Notes under the pieces: generated by a model | What the model was told of the DNA's origin: nothing | Databases searched by the model: none | The model's input: only the letters and a program-made list of their open reading frames with translations | Assembly: GCF_050436995.1 (NCBI RefSeq) | Contig: NC_134751.1 | Coordinates: forward strand, 8,060,001-8,124,000 | Source of the DNA: Anticarsia gemmatalis | Taxonomy: Eukaryota > Arthropoda > Insecta > Lepidoptera > Erebidae | Direction: 5' to 3' | Length of the DNA: 64,000 nt | Shown here: positions 48,711 to 60,103 of the stretch, piece after piece | How the letters are laid out: each line of letters starts with the position of its first letter | Position numbering within the stretch: position 1 is the first letter of the stretch | Program-made: the position numbers and the translations under genes

Positions 48711-51236
48711 TTCTACCTGGGTAATAATGTTTTTATCTTTAAGCTGCAAGAGAGCTACAACATTGCGGTAGCTATTTTTGGCATGCGGACCAGATAAAAT
48801 TACGGATTTCCATCTATTTTCAGTGGACCAATCCGTAAATATGTACTAAAATTTCCTTTTTAAGGGATATACCTACCTATATCGGGAGTTGACCTTCTTA
48901 CTATACATAACATAACATGAAGCGTGGGATTAATAAAGTAATTTTCAAACCCACACGTATCGATGTTACGTAGGTACACAGTAGATATTACAGATACTTT
49001 TGTGTAAATCAGCAATCTCTCCGATTTCAAGAGTCCTCACAACTCGCAAGCATTGGCAAACACAATGCAGCACGTTGAAATGCTAACTCGAGACAAGATT
49101 TTTTCTTATTCGTCTTCGTATTGTAAAATATAAACATCACATTAAAAGCCACGCCTTATTTGCTTTATATGTATTTACACAGACTTTTACAGTTTTTGAT
49201 ATCATGAATTGAGCGCGTAATATTTATCCTAGTGTATACAAAAGCGTGCACTGGCGAATATTGATTTTTTATTTGTTTGAAGCTGTGGATAATGGACGCT
49301 TTTATGCAAATGCAGCATCCGCACTGCATCATATAGCGAGGTGAGCAAGAAAAACAAACAGGATAAGCCCGGTGTCCATTATTCGTTTATGTATACTGCG
49401 ATGACGTCATCACAGAATAACCGAAAGACTAAACTGCAGCTTTGAAGTTGTATGTTGAAAGTTTTAGCTAATATTCTGACGTTTGTTTCTTTTTAATTAT
49501 GTTTATTGACTAAAGCTTACTTTATATTGCAGCCGTAATATTTTCTCTTAAAGTCAAATAACTGTTTCCAGAGTTTAAGTAATAAAATACCGCTACACTT
49601 GGCTAGTAAAAAAATGGATATGCTTTCAGAAGTTAGTACTTAGTGTCTATTTAACCTCGAGGCTTATGGCTATAATGAGAAGTTCCGAGAAATCAAGCTG
49701 GCTGTAACGGAGATTTCCAACAGTATTGAATGAATTTATCGCTTCGAATATGCTTCATTATGATCAAACCTGCCCATTAGTGTAACGTACATTACCTTCT
49801 GGCTGCTGTATTTATTCAAATGAATCATACTTAATATAATAGGTACTCTCTTGAGAAAATTGTAATCTTTGAAGCAAATTTTTAATTAATTTCTATCGTG
49901 CAAAACCGTTGCGGGTAGGAAATTAATTTAAAGATCCCGAACGATTACAACAGACGTTTTGAAAGCCGCAAATAACATTTGTATTTAAACAAAAGATGAG
50001 AATCACGCAATCACCTCTTTGTTCTCATTACTTTGAAGCACAATCAAATGCGGCGACGGCTTATGTCTGTCTACTTACTGTATAAATAATATAAATATTA
50101 AAATAATTGGATAAAGTGTGGCGTTATCACGTATGTATTCACTACTTTTCCTCCTTTTATATGTGAGGTGTACAAAGCCGAAAAACTCGATGTCCCAAAA
50201 TGAAATTACCTTTTTCTATAGGATACCTATTACTCGCAACTAAGTAATATTTTTGTAAAATATATGATATAAATTGATTAAGGTTCGCCTACGTTTTGTA
50301 TACGATTACCTATAAAAACGTCTACATTTTTATTATAGAATTAAACTTTATTTATTTTGGTATACAAATAAAACAAAATACAATACATTGACTTGATTAA
50401 CGCACCGTAATGAATTTGTGTGGGTGACCCTCTAAGTAGCACAAAACATTGTAACTTATTAGGTTTACACAAAGAATGCCACTAAGTACATAGTTTATTA
50501 TGCTGTGGAAAAATAATTTATATACTGGGATCATATCCGAAACCATACTCTGTAATTCATATCATTATAGTTTATAATTGACATAGAGTTACTGACAAAA
50601 TTTTATTATGGCAAACTATATCATTTTCATTAAATATAATGCAAGTGTTAGTAGACGGCGACTATAAAACTATCCTAGATAATTTTGTAAAACACATCAC
50701 AGCATAATACAAAGTACGCTTGAGTGAGTTCAGATCTAAAGAGATCACGAATTAAACCATCAGACCTCGAGTAATTAAATTAGACTCATTTTAAACAGAA
50801 TTTACGAGTTCACCGACTGAGCAATAAACACGGTCGTCGCCTAGAATGACAAGCTTCGTTTCGTTTTTGTATCTTTTTTCTCGTTATTCTGGCTTTTAAA
50901 TTTTCTCTTTAATAGTTCCAATTAGGAGTATTTTGACTGATTATGATAGCAAAACTAGCGACTCTTTGGCTTCAAGAACTGCGTAGACATCATACAAGGA
51001 CTGGATACCAACAAATCAAACATGAAATCATAAATCTTCTATGTAAATATAGTTTTCGTCTTGAAATGTATATCTTAAAAAATAGAAGCGCTTTACATGT
51101 GACGCCATCTACATATTATCAAAATAACAAAGCGTTATATGAAAACCATAGCGAACTAACTATATTACGTACATTAAAAAACAGTTGGACCGGCGGCTCT
51201 ACAATCGTGGTAATACTTAAAAATATGCATATTTTC

Positions 51237-51285
51237 GATTTTACACATATTATATGTACATAAGACATATAATATGTGTAAAATC
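51237..51285. repeat. AT-rich perfect hairpin
   Basis: GATTTTACACATATTATATG with a final T (51237-51257) and its exact reverse complement (51265-51285) form a 21-bp stem around a 7-base loop. The composition is AT-rich, so it may be a cruciform-prone palindrome or a tiny foldback relic. No function is assigned. Confidence 0.7.
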
Positions 51286-54283
51286 AAATCGAATTGATAA
51301 ATAAATATTTGGAGTGTTTTACTTGGAATTCGTATTCAGGGTAGATTTTGTGGAATTCTAAGTAAATTCCGGGTGCAATTACCTCCATACTGTTTAATAA
51401 CGTAGCCGACTAACTTGATATGTGTTCGTTATATTGAATCATAGATATTTAGAACAATCAGCACAAATACACCGAAGATAATCTAACACACGAAAGCCTA
51501 CATACCTTCATACATATTATTATGCTAAACACACTCGGTAGGTAGCTCACTTAATTTCAAAATCAAAACCTCCCTTCGCCCTACTAAGTATTTAAACAGC
51601 TACCGAGTATCGATTGGAGAATATCGTTTCTAGAATTGGGTAAGAACAATTTATTTATACAGGCATTTACGCGGCGGCCGCAAGCGGCAGGTACGACGCC
51701 GGAGTAGATCAACTGCCAAAACCAGAGTCGGGGCCCGCGGATATTACCGTGAGACATTTAATTTTCTACGTGAAAGGATAAGGCAAGTAGAATTTCCTGG
51801 AGCATCCTGAGCGGCTGCTCAAACTGTGTTACGCCTCGCCTTAAATACGGACGGGCCATAGGGTAAGCATGACGCCGCGTTTGTTGTACCCCAGTTCTGC
51901 TCAATTCAATTTGGATCGTTCGACAGAATATCTGTAAAAATACAGCATTGATTTCGCAGTTTAGAATTGTTCAACAGACAATGATTGTTGTTTTGTCCTT
52001 TCCTATTCAATAACAATACTTTAGTTACTAATGGCGTTTTAAGATAGTATCAGATTTTGATTAGAAACTAAGTATTTCAACTCCAAACAATGAATCAGAT
52101 TACAGGGACGATTAAGAAGTTAAATGTTTTACAGTAAATAGACTCTTTAATTTAATATCCTAATTACAAAACACACGAATAAGTGCGAAATGACTAATTT
52201 CGCTTTCACATCTCATAGGAACCGATTTTATAATAAGGTAATTCCTGTGTAAGTATGAATAAGCTTAAGTTGCGCCCTGGCCTCACAATCCGGATGCGAC
52301 GCGAGCAAGCTTCGCCGGAATACACCCACCACATTTCCGTATTTAAATTGCGTGGATCTTCGCAAACATGTTTTAGTTAAGTGAGAAAGCCTGGCTTCGT
52401 GACTTTACGTCAACGAATACCATGCGTAAATTATGTACTAAAAATGCACAAATACATCTTTATGAATTTAAGATCCAAATTAAGTAATTTTGCCCATAGC
52501 ACACACTCTATATCGTACGGTTAATATTTGTAGCACCGACTGAAAAGTTTAGTTTGCATTCCACGTTATTTTTTGTATTTTTTACAGTTATCGTAATTGT
52601 TACTGCACATTTGTTGTACCGATTGCTGCAAGGTGAATGAGGTGTGAAAGTTTTCCAATGAACACACAAGGTGGTAAAATTGACAGTGACCGCCTGTCGG
52701 ATTTGATCTACCCTGTTCGTGAATGTACCCCATAGAATGGTTGGTTCTGCCCTGCCAAAGAGATTATAATAAAATACACGCTTTTATAGGTCGTATGATT
52801 TTTGGTTCATACGTAAATTTACCTTAAAAAAAGCATTTGTTAAAATCCGACAGATCAGTCATGTATGTATAATTTTTGCAGTCAGAGACAATCCACTGAT
52901 AATCCGTGGCGTATAACATTGACAATAAAACTCAATATTGCCATTTAGTCCTTGAACCAACGAAAGTTGAATAAAAAAAATGTTAAAAGCCATTCCGCTG
53001 CAGTTTTTTGCCCGAAACGGTTGATAATTCTATTTCACCGCTATCCGAGAGAGTGCTGTGAGGTGAAATTATAAAAGTACTATCTTTAGATAAAAAGTGA
53101 AGTTTTAATGTTGTTGTCAGTACTAATTTCCATGCTGAATGCTCTTCTGGGAGCGCAAGAAAAACACGGAAATGTAAAGCAAATTAATAACTGGGAACGA
53201 GAACAAAATGAGTTCATGAGGTGCAGTACTCAGTAAGCGAATAATATTTCGCTACTTAGTAATACTTACACCTCCTTGTTCAGTATTAATATTTTTTGTT
53301 GCAACAGCATATTTGTGTCAAACTATGTCGAGAAACTCTGTGTTCGCAGTTCTACCGAAGTTTTGTTTATTTCGTTCGGCGAAAATAATTAGGTACCGCG
53401 GTTACACTTTGTATTAAACAAGATCACATGTAATGATAACAGTGTATGTACAAAAATATTAGTGTAGTAGTCAATATTATTATGATTATTGTTTAATAAT
53501 AAAACGCAAACGAATACGAACAATACGCAAAAAAGTATCAAAAGCTTCATATTCTAAGAGTGGTGGTCGATACATGATGCCTACCATTGTTATCTTACTT
53601 TCAGTAACCTCGAGTGTAGTTTCAAAACCGTAATTAAACCGTTGATAAACTGTTTTGTTATTGTTGCAGAAATTCATTTGCCTCACAACGAAATTCGGCC
53701 CACAGTAGCTTTGCAACTCGAAATAATTACAAGGGGTAAATAAATGTTCAGAAGTGAACTAAATATTATTGTTGCGACTATAATATGATTTTATGATGAG
53801 TTAAATTACAGTTTACAGCTTTTGAAGTTAAAATTCTATTTATTATAAAGAAGTGTCTTTTAATTATCTCCCTAGTATATATTGTATTGTGTTGAAGAAA
53901 TAAAATAAAACTTAATGTTGTGAAGATGTACCAAGTCAGTAGCGAGTTAATCTAACTTACAATTGATTTAATTAAGTGTTGTAAGCCAGCCAGCTTGAAA
54001 CTACGGTCGGTGCAAAGGGGGTCAAAATGTCAGGCAAATCCAGATATACGGTCGAATTGCAAATCGTCGTATATAATATATGTATGTATCAGATATTCGT
54101 GCAACTTAAGAAAGTAAGCAGTAGTTACAAGAATACAATTAGTATGCATGACGTACTATCAAACAAAACAAACTACAAACTTGATGTCCCTATTATCCTA
54201 AGCATCCAGATGTTTTTGTTAACTAAAATATTCGTAGGTACCACCAATATATTATATACATATATAAGAAAATAATCCGTCAA

Positions 54284-54301
54284 ATATATATATATATATA
54301 T
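54284..54301. repeat. (AT)n microsatellite
   Basis: A pure AT dinucleotide run of about nine units. Confidence 0.9.
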
Positions 54302-54508
54302 TACATACTTGCAGGTGCTACACGTGTATTTGAGATCGTGTTAGTATTTATAAAAAACGATGAAGACAGACATGACTCATGTTGTATGTATAGATAAAAC
54401 AGTGAAAAGTATATTTTTGGAGTGTTCCTAACTATTGTTAATTGTATTGTTTAACTGTTTTCTAACTTGGTATGTACCTATACACCTATTGGTTTAGCGT
54501 TTGCTACA

Positions 54509-54767
54509 CTAGCTGACCCTCGCAACTTCGCTTGCGTCACATAAGAGAGAATGGGTCATAATTTTTCCCGTTTATGTAACATTTTTCGTTGCTACTCTGC
54601 TCCTAATGGCTGCAGCGTAATGATATATAGCCTAAAGCCTTATTCGATAAATGGTCTATTCAACACAAAAATATTTTTTCAATGAGATTTGCGCGTTCCG
54701 AGAATTCCTGAGATAAGCGCGTTCAAACAAACAAACAAACTCTTCAGCTTTATAATATTAGTATAGA
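54509..54767 (-). mobile_element. non-autonomous Helitron, copy 2 (complete ends)
   Basis: Read on the minus strand, it begins TCTATACTAATATTATAAAG and ends ...GGGTCAGCTAG. The base before it is A and the base after it is T, as expected for Helitron insertion between A and T without a target-site duplication. Just inside the 3' end CGCAAGCGAAGTTGCG forms the short hairpin typical of Helitrons. Length is 259 bp. There is no coding capacity, so any movement would need Rep-helicase from an autonomous relative elsewhere. It is related to 40511-40758, which lacks intact ends. Confidence 0.88.
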
Positions 54768-57700
54768 TTCATGATTTTATTACTAAGTTATACAAAGACT
54801 CTTAACAATACTTATTTTTATATTCGCGTAAAGATATAAAGCATATACGAAGTGAAGAAAAGGTATTTGCTCAACTCGTCAGCACATTTATACAGAGTGG
54901 TCAAATAAGAGGAATCCAACATTTTTTTCGCATTTTTTGGCAGCCGCTCCTTTCATTATTATTAGGTTTATCAGTGCTGATGTGGGAAATTTGTATGCGA
55001 GCGTTTCAAACTAAATGAAACGTTTTGAAAAAACTCTGAACACTCAGAAAAATAAATAGGTGATTCGTGCACTTTTTATTCGTCATATTAAAGGCATAAA
55101 TGATATATTTTGTTTCTGGGTCGTGTACATTGTACTAGTAAGGTACTGAATATCTGGCAAAATATTGAATAATTCGTTATTTTATGCATATTTCCAAAAA
55201 AATTGCTTGCATAATTTTCCAGAAATTGTAGGCATATAATACTACGTAAAAAGCGCAGAGTAATTCTGAAAAGTGCGTAAAGTACGTCACGGTTCATAGT
55301 CTCCAGTTGTCACGTTTTCACTGTTGCGAAATTCTCACAACTCTATACAATATTTTCAGAACATGGTTATTGAACTGAATTACACACATGAGTACTTAAT
55401 ATACAAAGAATAATGATTTTACATGGATTTTAAGAATCGTTTATTTATTCATTGTACTAATCATATCTTTATATGGAGATAATTATTCTATTGCGCGTCG
55501 GAGTATTAAAATCCGCATATTTTGCCTAATTTCACAACAACAAAAATATTAAGCTAAGTTCAGTATGAAGTGTAAGACAAAATCAAACATTTTTGTAAGC
55601 GTCAACGAGTACTAATTGGGTGTATAATGTACTCACCCAAATCGTAAGTTTATGCAAACAAAGTAAATTTAAATAAATCGATAGTCATTCGCTAATCAGT
55701 ACTACAATCTTCAATGCTCCGCGTTCCCCTAAGCGACGTCATTTTTAAGCTGAATTCAAATAAAGAGGAAGTAGCTTAACTTGCATATATTTTGAGTATA
55801 AAAAAAATCACCTCAACAATAATGAACGATTTGCTTTTGTGTAGGATTTGGGTGCTAGTTTCGATTATGACCGTATTTCTAATATGTGCTTGCTAAAGAA
55901 AATTCATTAACGAAATCGATTTTTGATGAACATGATAATTAGTGTGGAGATAACTATTGGCTATAATATTTTTTTATCCAATGTTTGACAATGCTATGTT
56001 TGCTCATATACTTAAAAATCAGGAACTAAGCTTGAGTGGCGTTACAACAAATGGCTTCTAACAATTTCCTAGACTTCGAACTGGGAGCTATCTAGGAAAA
56101 GAAAATGAAACTCATTTTTGCGCTTTCAATTCTATGTAATCGAGATTCAGTGAAGTGTTCGTGTAGGAGGTAGGTAGAGATTTCAATAGACATACCCACA
56201 TAATGTATGTTGTAAAGTGCCGTCAATTCAAGCTCAAAAAAGGTCAATAGCCACTTGAGTACGCACTCACATCGAGAGCTGAGCCGTTTCCGTTTATCGA
56301 TTAAATTTTACACAAACCCTTTAAACTTACTCGTTTTATCTAGAGCACTGCGTTATAAGTTCATATGTTTTATTGGCGCAACATCGACAGATAGCGTAGG
56401 CGACTGTACGAGAAAATACGAGAGAGAAATTCGAGTAACGCTCACGTCTCAATAGACGGAATAACTAATACAAAGTTCAAACCGTAAATAACTGAGGGCT
56501 CTCAATTCATAACTGGCCAAATGAATATCAGTTTGACACCCAAAAGCACAACAATACACATTTTGTAGTGTGTTCATGAAAATTACGTAAAATGGGGGAA
56601 GCCTAACAATGTTCTTTCTGCCGACAAGCTAGGAAGGAAATCGATTTGCTATTAAGCTTTAGCAGATTTTAATCGTAATTGATCAGAACGACCTCGATAG
56701 TGATGGCGTTCAGCTGATTCTAAGAAAATATTATTGTACTTTGCACCATTCATATATTGCCAAAGACTTCGGCTTGCAGTTTATACAATTCGTTACGTAG
56801 GTATGTGAGAGATACTCGAGCAGCGAGGAGCAATGCAAACGGTCGTTTGAATACACCGGTTTCAATTTCATGGATTCAATATGGTTAATGAAGTGGATTA
56901 CGTGTGCAACGTATTTTACTGTGCTGTAAACTGAACGCTACGTCCCGTTTTGATATCGGCGCGTTTATATAACCCGGAAACGTTCCTACACCTACACCAC
57001 TTGTAGCAGTTTTACCTGCAATGTTTTTCTTTAGATTTGTTATGTTTTATCTAATAAGTATTTATACGAAACTGCTGAAATATAATAACGAAAACCGATT
57101 AGTGACTAATTGCTGAAACGGTAAACTAACATATTTTGTTTTTCGTACAAAGAATAACAAGAATGTCAATATGCATAACGATTTTAGCTGCATTTTCTTT
57201 AAAATTTAAGTTTTTATTTTCGTATTGCAAACAAGGTTTTGTGTTGTGAAATATTGCATAAACATTTTTCATTGAAAATGTCAATCACAGTAAACAATAC
57301 CGTGTATTTTTCTAGGATATGTATTTAAAACAATCGTAGAGTGGAAGAAAATTCCATGAATATTGTACATTATGTAGGTATGGCCTGAGGGAAGAGGGCT
57401 GAAAGGGTGCAGATTTATACACAGATTTTACACCTACAGTCGCAACAAGGTGCAACACAATGTTCTTTTGTGTTCCCGTACTCTCATAGTGTATCCTTTT
57501 GTCATTGCACTCACATAATATATAGCGAATACAATAAGATTGTACTCCCAATTAACATCAAATAGATTATCCGTTGTTGTTGTTTGCACCAAAATCAATA
57601 TTTCAATTGTCTTACATGACCATATAGCTACATGATGATCACCATCCCTCAGTACCTAAACAACTAACAGTAACTAACAATTAAATAACTAAATAAAATT

Positions 57701-58188
57701 CTATAATTCTATCTAATTTATTCCGGAAAACTGCAACAAGTCTCTAATGGATATTTCTACGAAGTAATTATCAGTTAACTGTAGGACACTTCGATGCTCG
57801 AGAGCGGGCCATCGCCCGTCACTAATTAGTTCGATCTTCATATCAACAGCGTACTTACTTAAGATTTAACTAGCCTAGACCTAGTTTAAGCCTCCGGCGC
57901 TAAAGAGGCATTGAAATATTTTCTCTAAGCTTAAACATGAACAAAAGTATTACCAATATCCATGACGTAGGTATTCACATTGTCTCACAAAATATATCTC
58001 TGCCCTAGACCTGTCTTTTACCATCTATTTACTTACTCGATGAATATTTATGAGAGCAAAATTTTAAGTGGCCTCCAGTCAGTAAAACCATGAAGAATTT
58101 CTCGTCTTATTATGTATCCAAAATGTTTACCTGTGCTTATGCGTCATGCTGGAATACAAAGAGTCGGTTTCGGTTGTCAGGAGTTGGT
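54768..58188. other. unassigned stretch upstream of the small secreted-protein gene
   Basis: About 3.4 kb of AT-rich DNA without a supported gene. It presumably contains whatever upstream control elements the gene at 58230 uses, but I cannot single out any beyond the TATA box. Confidence 0.4.
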
Positions 58189-58222
58189 ATATAAGTTTAT
58201 GTGGAGGATCTGTGGGTACAGT
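58189..58222 (+). promoter_or_regulatory. core promoter: TATA box and initiator
   Basis: TATATAAG begins at 58189 (GGTATATAAG context). ACAGT at 58218-58222 lies about 30 bp downstream and resembles the arthropod initiator TCAGT. This spacing is canonical. If transcription starts there, the 5' leader is only about 10 nt before the ATG at 58230. Confidence 0.55.
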
Positions 58223-58229
58223 TGCAAGT

Positions 58230-59058
58230 ATGATGGCGAGCATGTACATGAGATGTTTCGTTCTGTTGGCGTTCGTGGTGGTGTCATGTGTTTGTGCGGA
58301 CAACGCTACGACAGCGGCCGCCGCTGCGACGACCGTTGCAACGCCTACCACAGCCACAGCCAGCGTTTCTACTTCTACAACCTCGGTGAGTAATAAAATA
58401 CTATAATCTAGGCGACAACATTTTACATCTGGATAGAAACCGAGTTAATCAACAGGTTATATTTTTTGGTTGTTATTTGATCAAAGTGCGCATTTTACAA
58501 ATCAAGGTACAAAACGATACGGATCTATGCATGATAATTGTTAAAACGACTTAATTTGCCATAAAATGCAAAATAGTCTTTAGTTTTTGACTGATGTATG
58601 ATAAATCCTGAGTAGCATATTTTGACATTATTTAATGTGCTAGTTTTTTTTTGTTATATTATCATCTTGTTTTTTTTTCAGTTGGCCACTAATCTCGCTG
58701 GAATATTTACGTTTTTACCTACTCTGATGGGGCAAATCTGTAAAAATGTAAGTTAACTTATTTATACTTCTTAGGATAGGGACTTATTTTGTCTGTTTGT
58801 TTTGATAACCTTTTTCTCGCTCTGATATATATAAGAAGATAAGAAGATTTTACGCATATAAATCTAGAACCTATTTTTTATTTTTATATAGACGTCATAC
58901 TTACATTTTCTTATTAAAATATCATTTAAATTAGTCAAATTTGTTTATCAAGGAAAACTCCTTCACAATAATTAAGGTACCTAATATAGTTTCTTTTGTT
59001 TCAGAGCGTGGAAACAGTGCACAACGTGGTGGGATCATTCTTCCCGAAATTCTCATAA
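58230..59058 (+). CDS. three-exon gene for a small secreted Ala/Thr-rich protein of unknown function
   Basis: Exon 1 is 58230-58385, exon 2 is 58682-58747 and exon 3 is 59005-59058 with its TAA. Both introns (296 and 257 bp) start GTGAGT or GTAAGT, end in a T-rich tract plus CAG, and fall between codons. The spliced product is 91 residues (90 if the second ATG is used). Residues 1-23 form a signal peptide with hydrophobic core CFVLLAFVVVSCVC and likely cleavage at VCA/DN. Residues 24-52 are Ala/Thr/Ser-rich, with an N-A-T glycosylation sequon and many possible O-glycosylation sites. The C-terminal 39 residues (LATNLAGIFTFLPTLMGQIC, then KNSVETVHNVVGSFFPKFS) are a different, partly hydrophobic segment with a single Cys. 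I do not recognise the family. A TATA box lies 41 bp upstream of the ATG and an AATAAA follows the stop. A short secreted immune, cuticle or silk-type protein would fit but is not shown. Confidence 0.75.
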
Positions 59059-59077
59059 ATAATGCCGCATCTTTATA

Positions 59078-59083
59078 AATAAA
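59078..59083 (+). terminator. poly(A) signal of the small secreted-protein gene
   Basis: AATAAA lies 20 bp after the stop codon, giving a very short 3' UTR. Other A-rich words surround it, but this is the canonical hexamer nearest the stop. Confidence 0.65.
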
Positions 59084-59409
59084 CGTTATAATGTAGTAAA
59101 CCGATTATTTTTATTTACTTCATAGCACTACACACATACATAAATACCAATTTATTTCATTATTCACTTAAGTTACGTTTACGGCTCACAGTTACCTCAG
59201 AAGACGTCTTGATACAAATATAATGACGCTTTAATGAAGATGAACACTTAACTAAAACTATTTCGCCAGTTTTCCCTAGTCTGTTACCTCAATTGTCTAA
59301 ATTCCTGAATGTAGAATAAGTAAGTAAGATCCTTGAAATAGGTCACCTATATATTTGTGGACTTCACAAAGAATGTTCCTGAAGCATTAGAATAAGTAGT
59401 TCAAATTGA

Positions 59410-59562
59410 GTGAGCGTGAGTTTTCCGAAGACGAAGTCCAGGACAGAGCGAAGTGGAGGAGAAAAATCAAGAAGGCTGACCCCACCACTAAGTATATGGG
59501 ATTCATAGCATGGAAAAGAGAGAGAGTTCAAACAAAGTCAAAGACGAAGTTCCACCTACTCT
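59410..59562 (+). pseudogene. decayed LINE polyprotein C-terminus
   Basis: The plus frame reads SEREFSEDEVQDRAKWRRKI and then KKADPTTKYMG before running into unrelated sequence and a stop. The pattern (…QDRAKWRRKIKKADPTT) resembles the C-terminal tail common in insect LINE polyproteins, where D-R-x-x-W-R and A-D-P residues recur just before the stop. No upstream reverse transcriptase motifs remain. It is a short, dead fragment, unrelated to the intact LINE at 14659. Identification rests on this short motif alone. Confidence 0.4.
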
Positions 59563-59917
59563 AACTACACTCTAATGCCAATAGCACCAAATGGTTAAAA
59601 AAAGAAAAAGCTGGCTCTTGAAGATCTGATAGTAGTCGCACTGCGGACAATTTGATATTTAGTCTAATCCACTAAAATTAGATCTCGAACAAAAAGCAAG
59701 GTAAAAAAATATTTCTACTACCTTTATGGAATTTCATAAATAAATAATATGCACTGGGATAAACTCAGAGCCGCGACGGTAGTACAATTTAGCAGTTGTG
59801 GGAAACTCAAACAAGTTTAAAAAAACTAAATATTTTTTTTCTCGTGGACGAGATCAAAACCTTTGGATACTTTGCAAACTCCTACTTTCTAAACATAAAT
59901 ATTTAAAAAAATAATGA

Positions 59918-60103
59918 AGTACCTCGATTCTCTACCATTATCGACTACCGACAACCGGCTAGCTATCGAATTTTGACATGTAGAATGTACTGCCAAAATG
60001 TTTCAAACGACACCCGTCAGAGGCGCTGATCAGATTTTCATACAAAATTTCTCGATGACAGTTCGGTTGTCGGTAGTCGATAGTAGTAGAGAATCGAGGC
60101 ACT
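59918..60103 (-). mobile_element. palindromic MITE, copy 2 (well-preserved ends)
   Basis: This 186-bp element has inverted ends of about 40 bp. The left end reads AGTACCTCGATTCTCTACCA and TTATCGACTACCGACAACCG. The right end, reverse-complemented, reads AGTGCCTCGATTCTCTACTA and CTATCGACTACCGACAACCG. The interior shares words with copy 1 at 2879-3052 when read on the minus strand. It has no coding capacity. Target-site duplication is not clear, so the superfamily is undetermined. Confidence 0.85.

Larger units (their letters stand above)
48711..54508. other. long unassigned stretch
   Basis: No supported gene in about 5.8 kb. It holds a short hairpin at 51237-51285, a GC-rich patch near 51665-51760 and an AT microsatellite at 54284-54301. 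A 106-codon plus-strand frame at 50943-51263 ends inside the hairpin and has no recognised domain. Confidence 0.4.

Noticed and set aside
50943..51263. 106-codon frame near the 51.2-kb hairpin as a gene
   Set aside because: It has no recognised motif, no promoter or splice signals, and ends inside an AT-rich palindrome.
58112..58393. Plus-strand frame 58112-58393 and minus-strand frame 58127-58357 as genes
   Set aside because: Both overlap exon 1 of the spliced secreted-protein gene in other frames. Only the frame beginning at 58230 has a signal peptide and continues correctly through both splice junctions.
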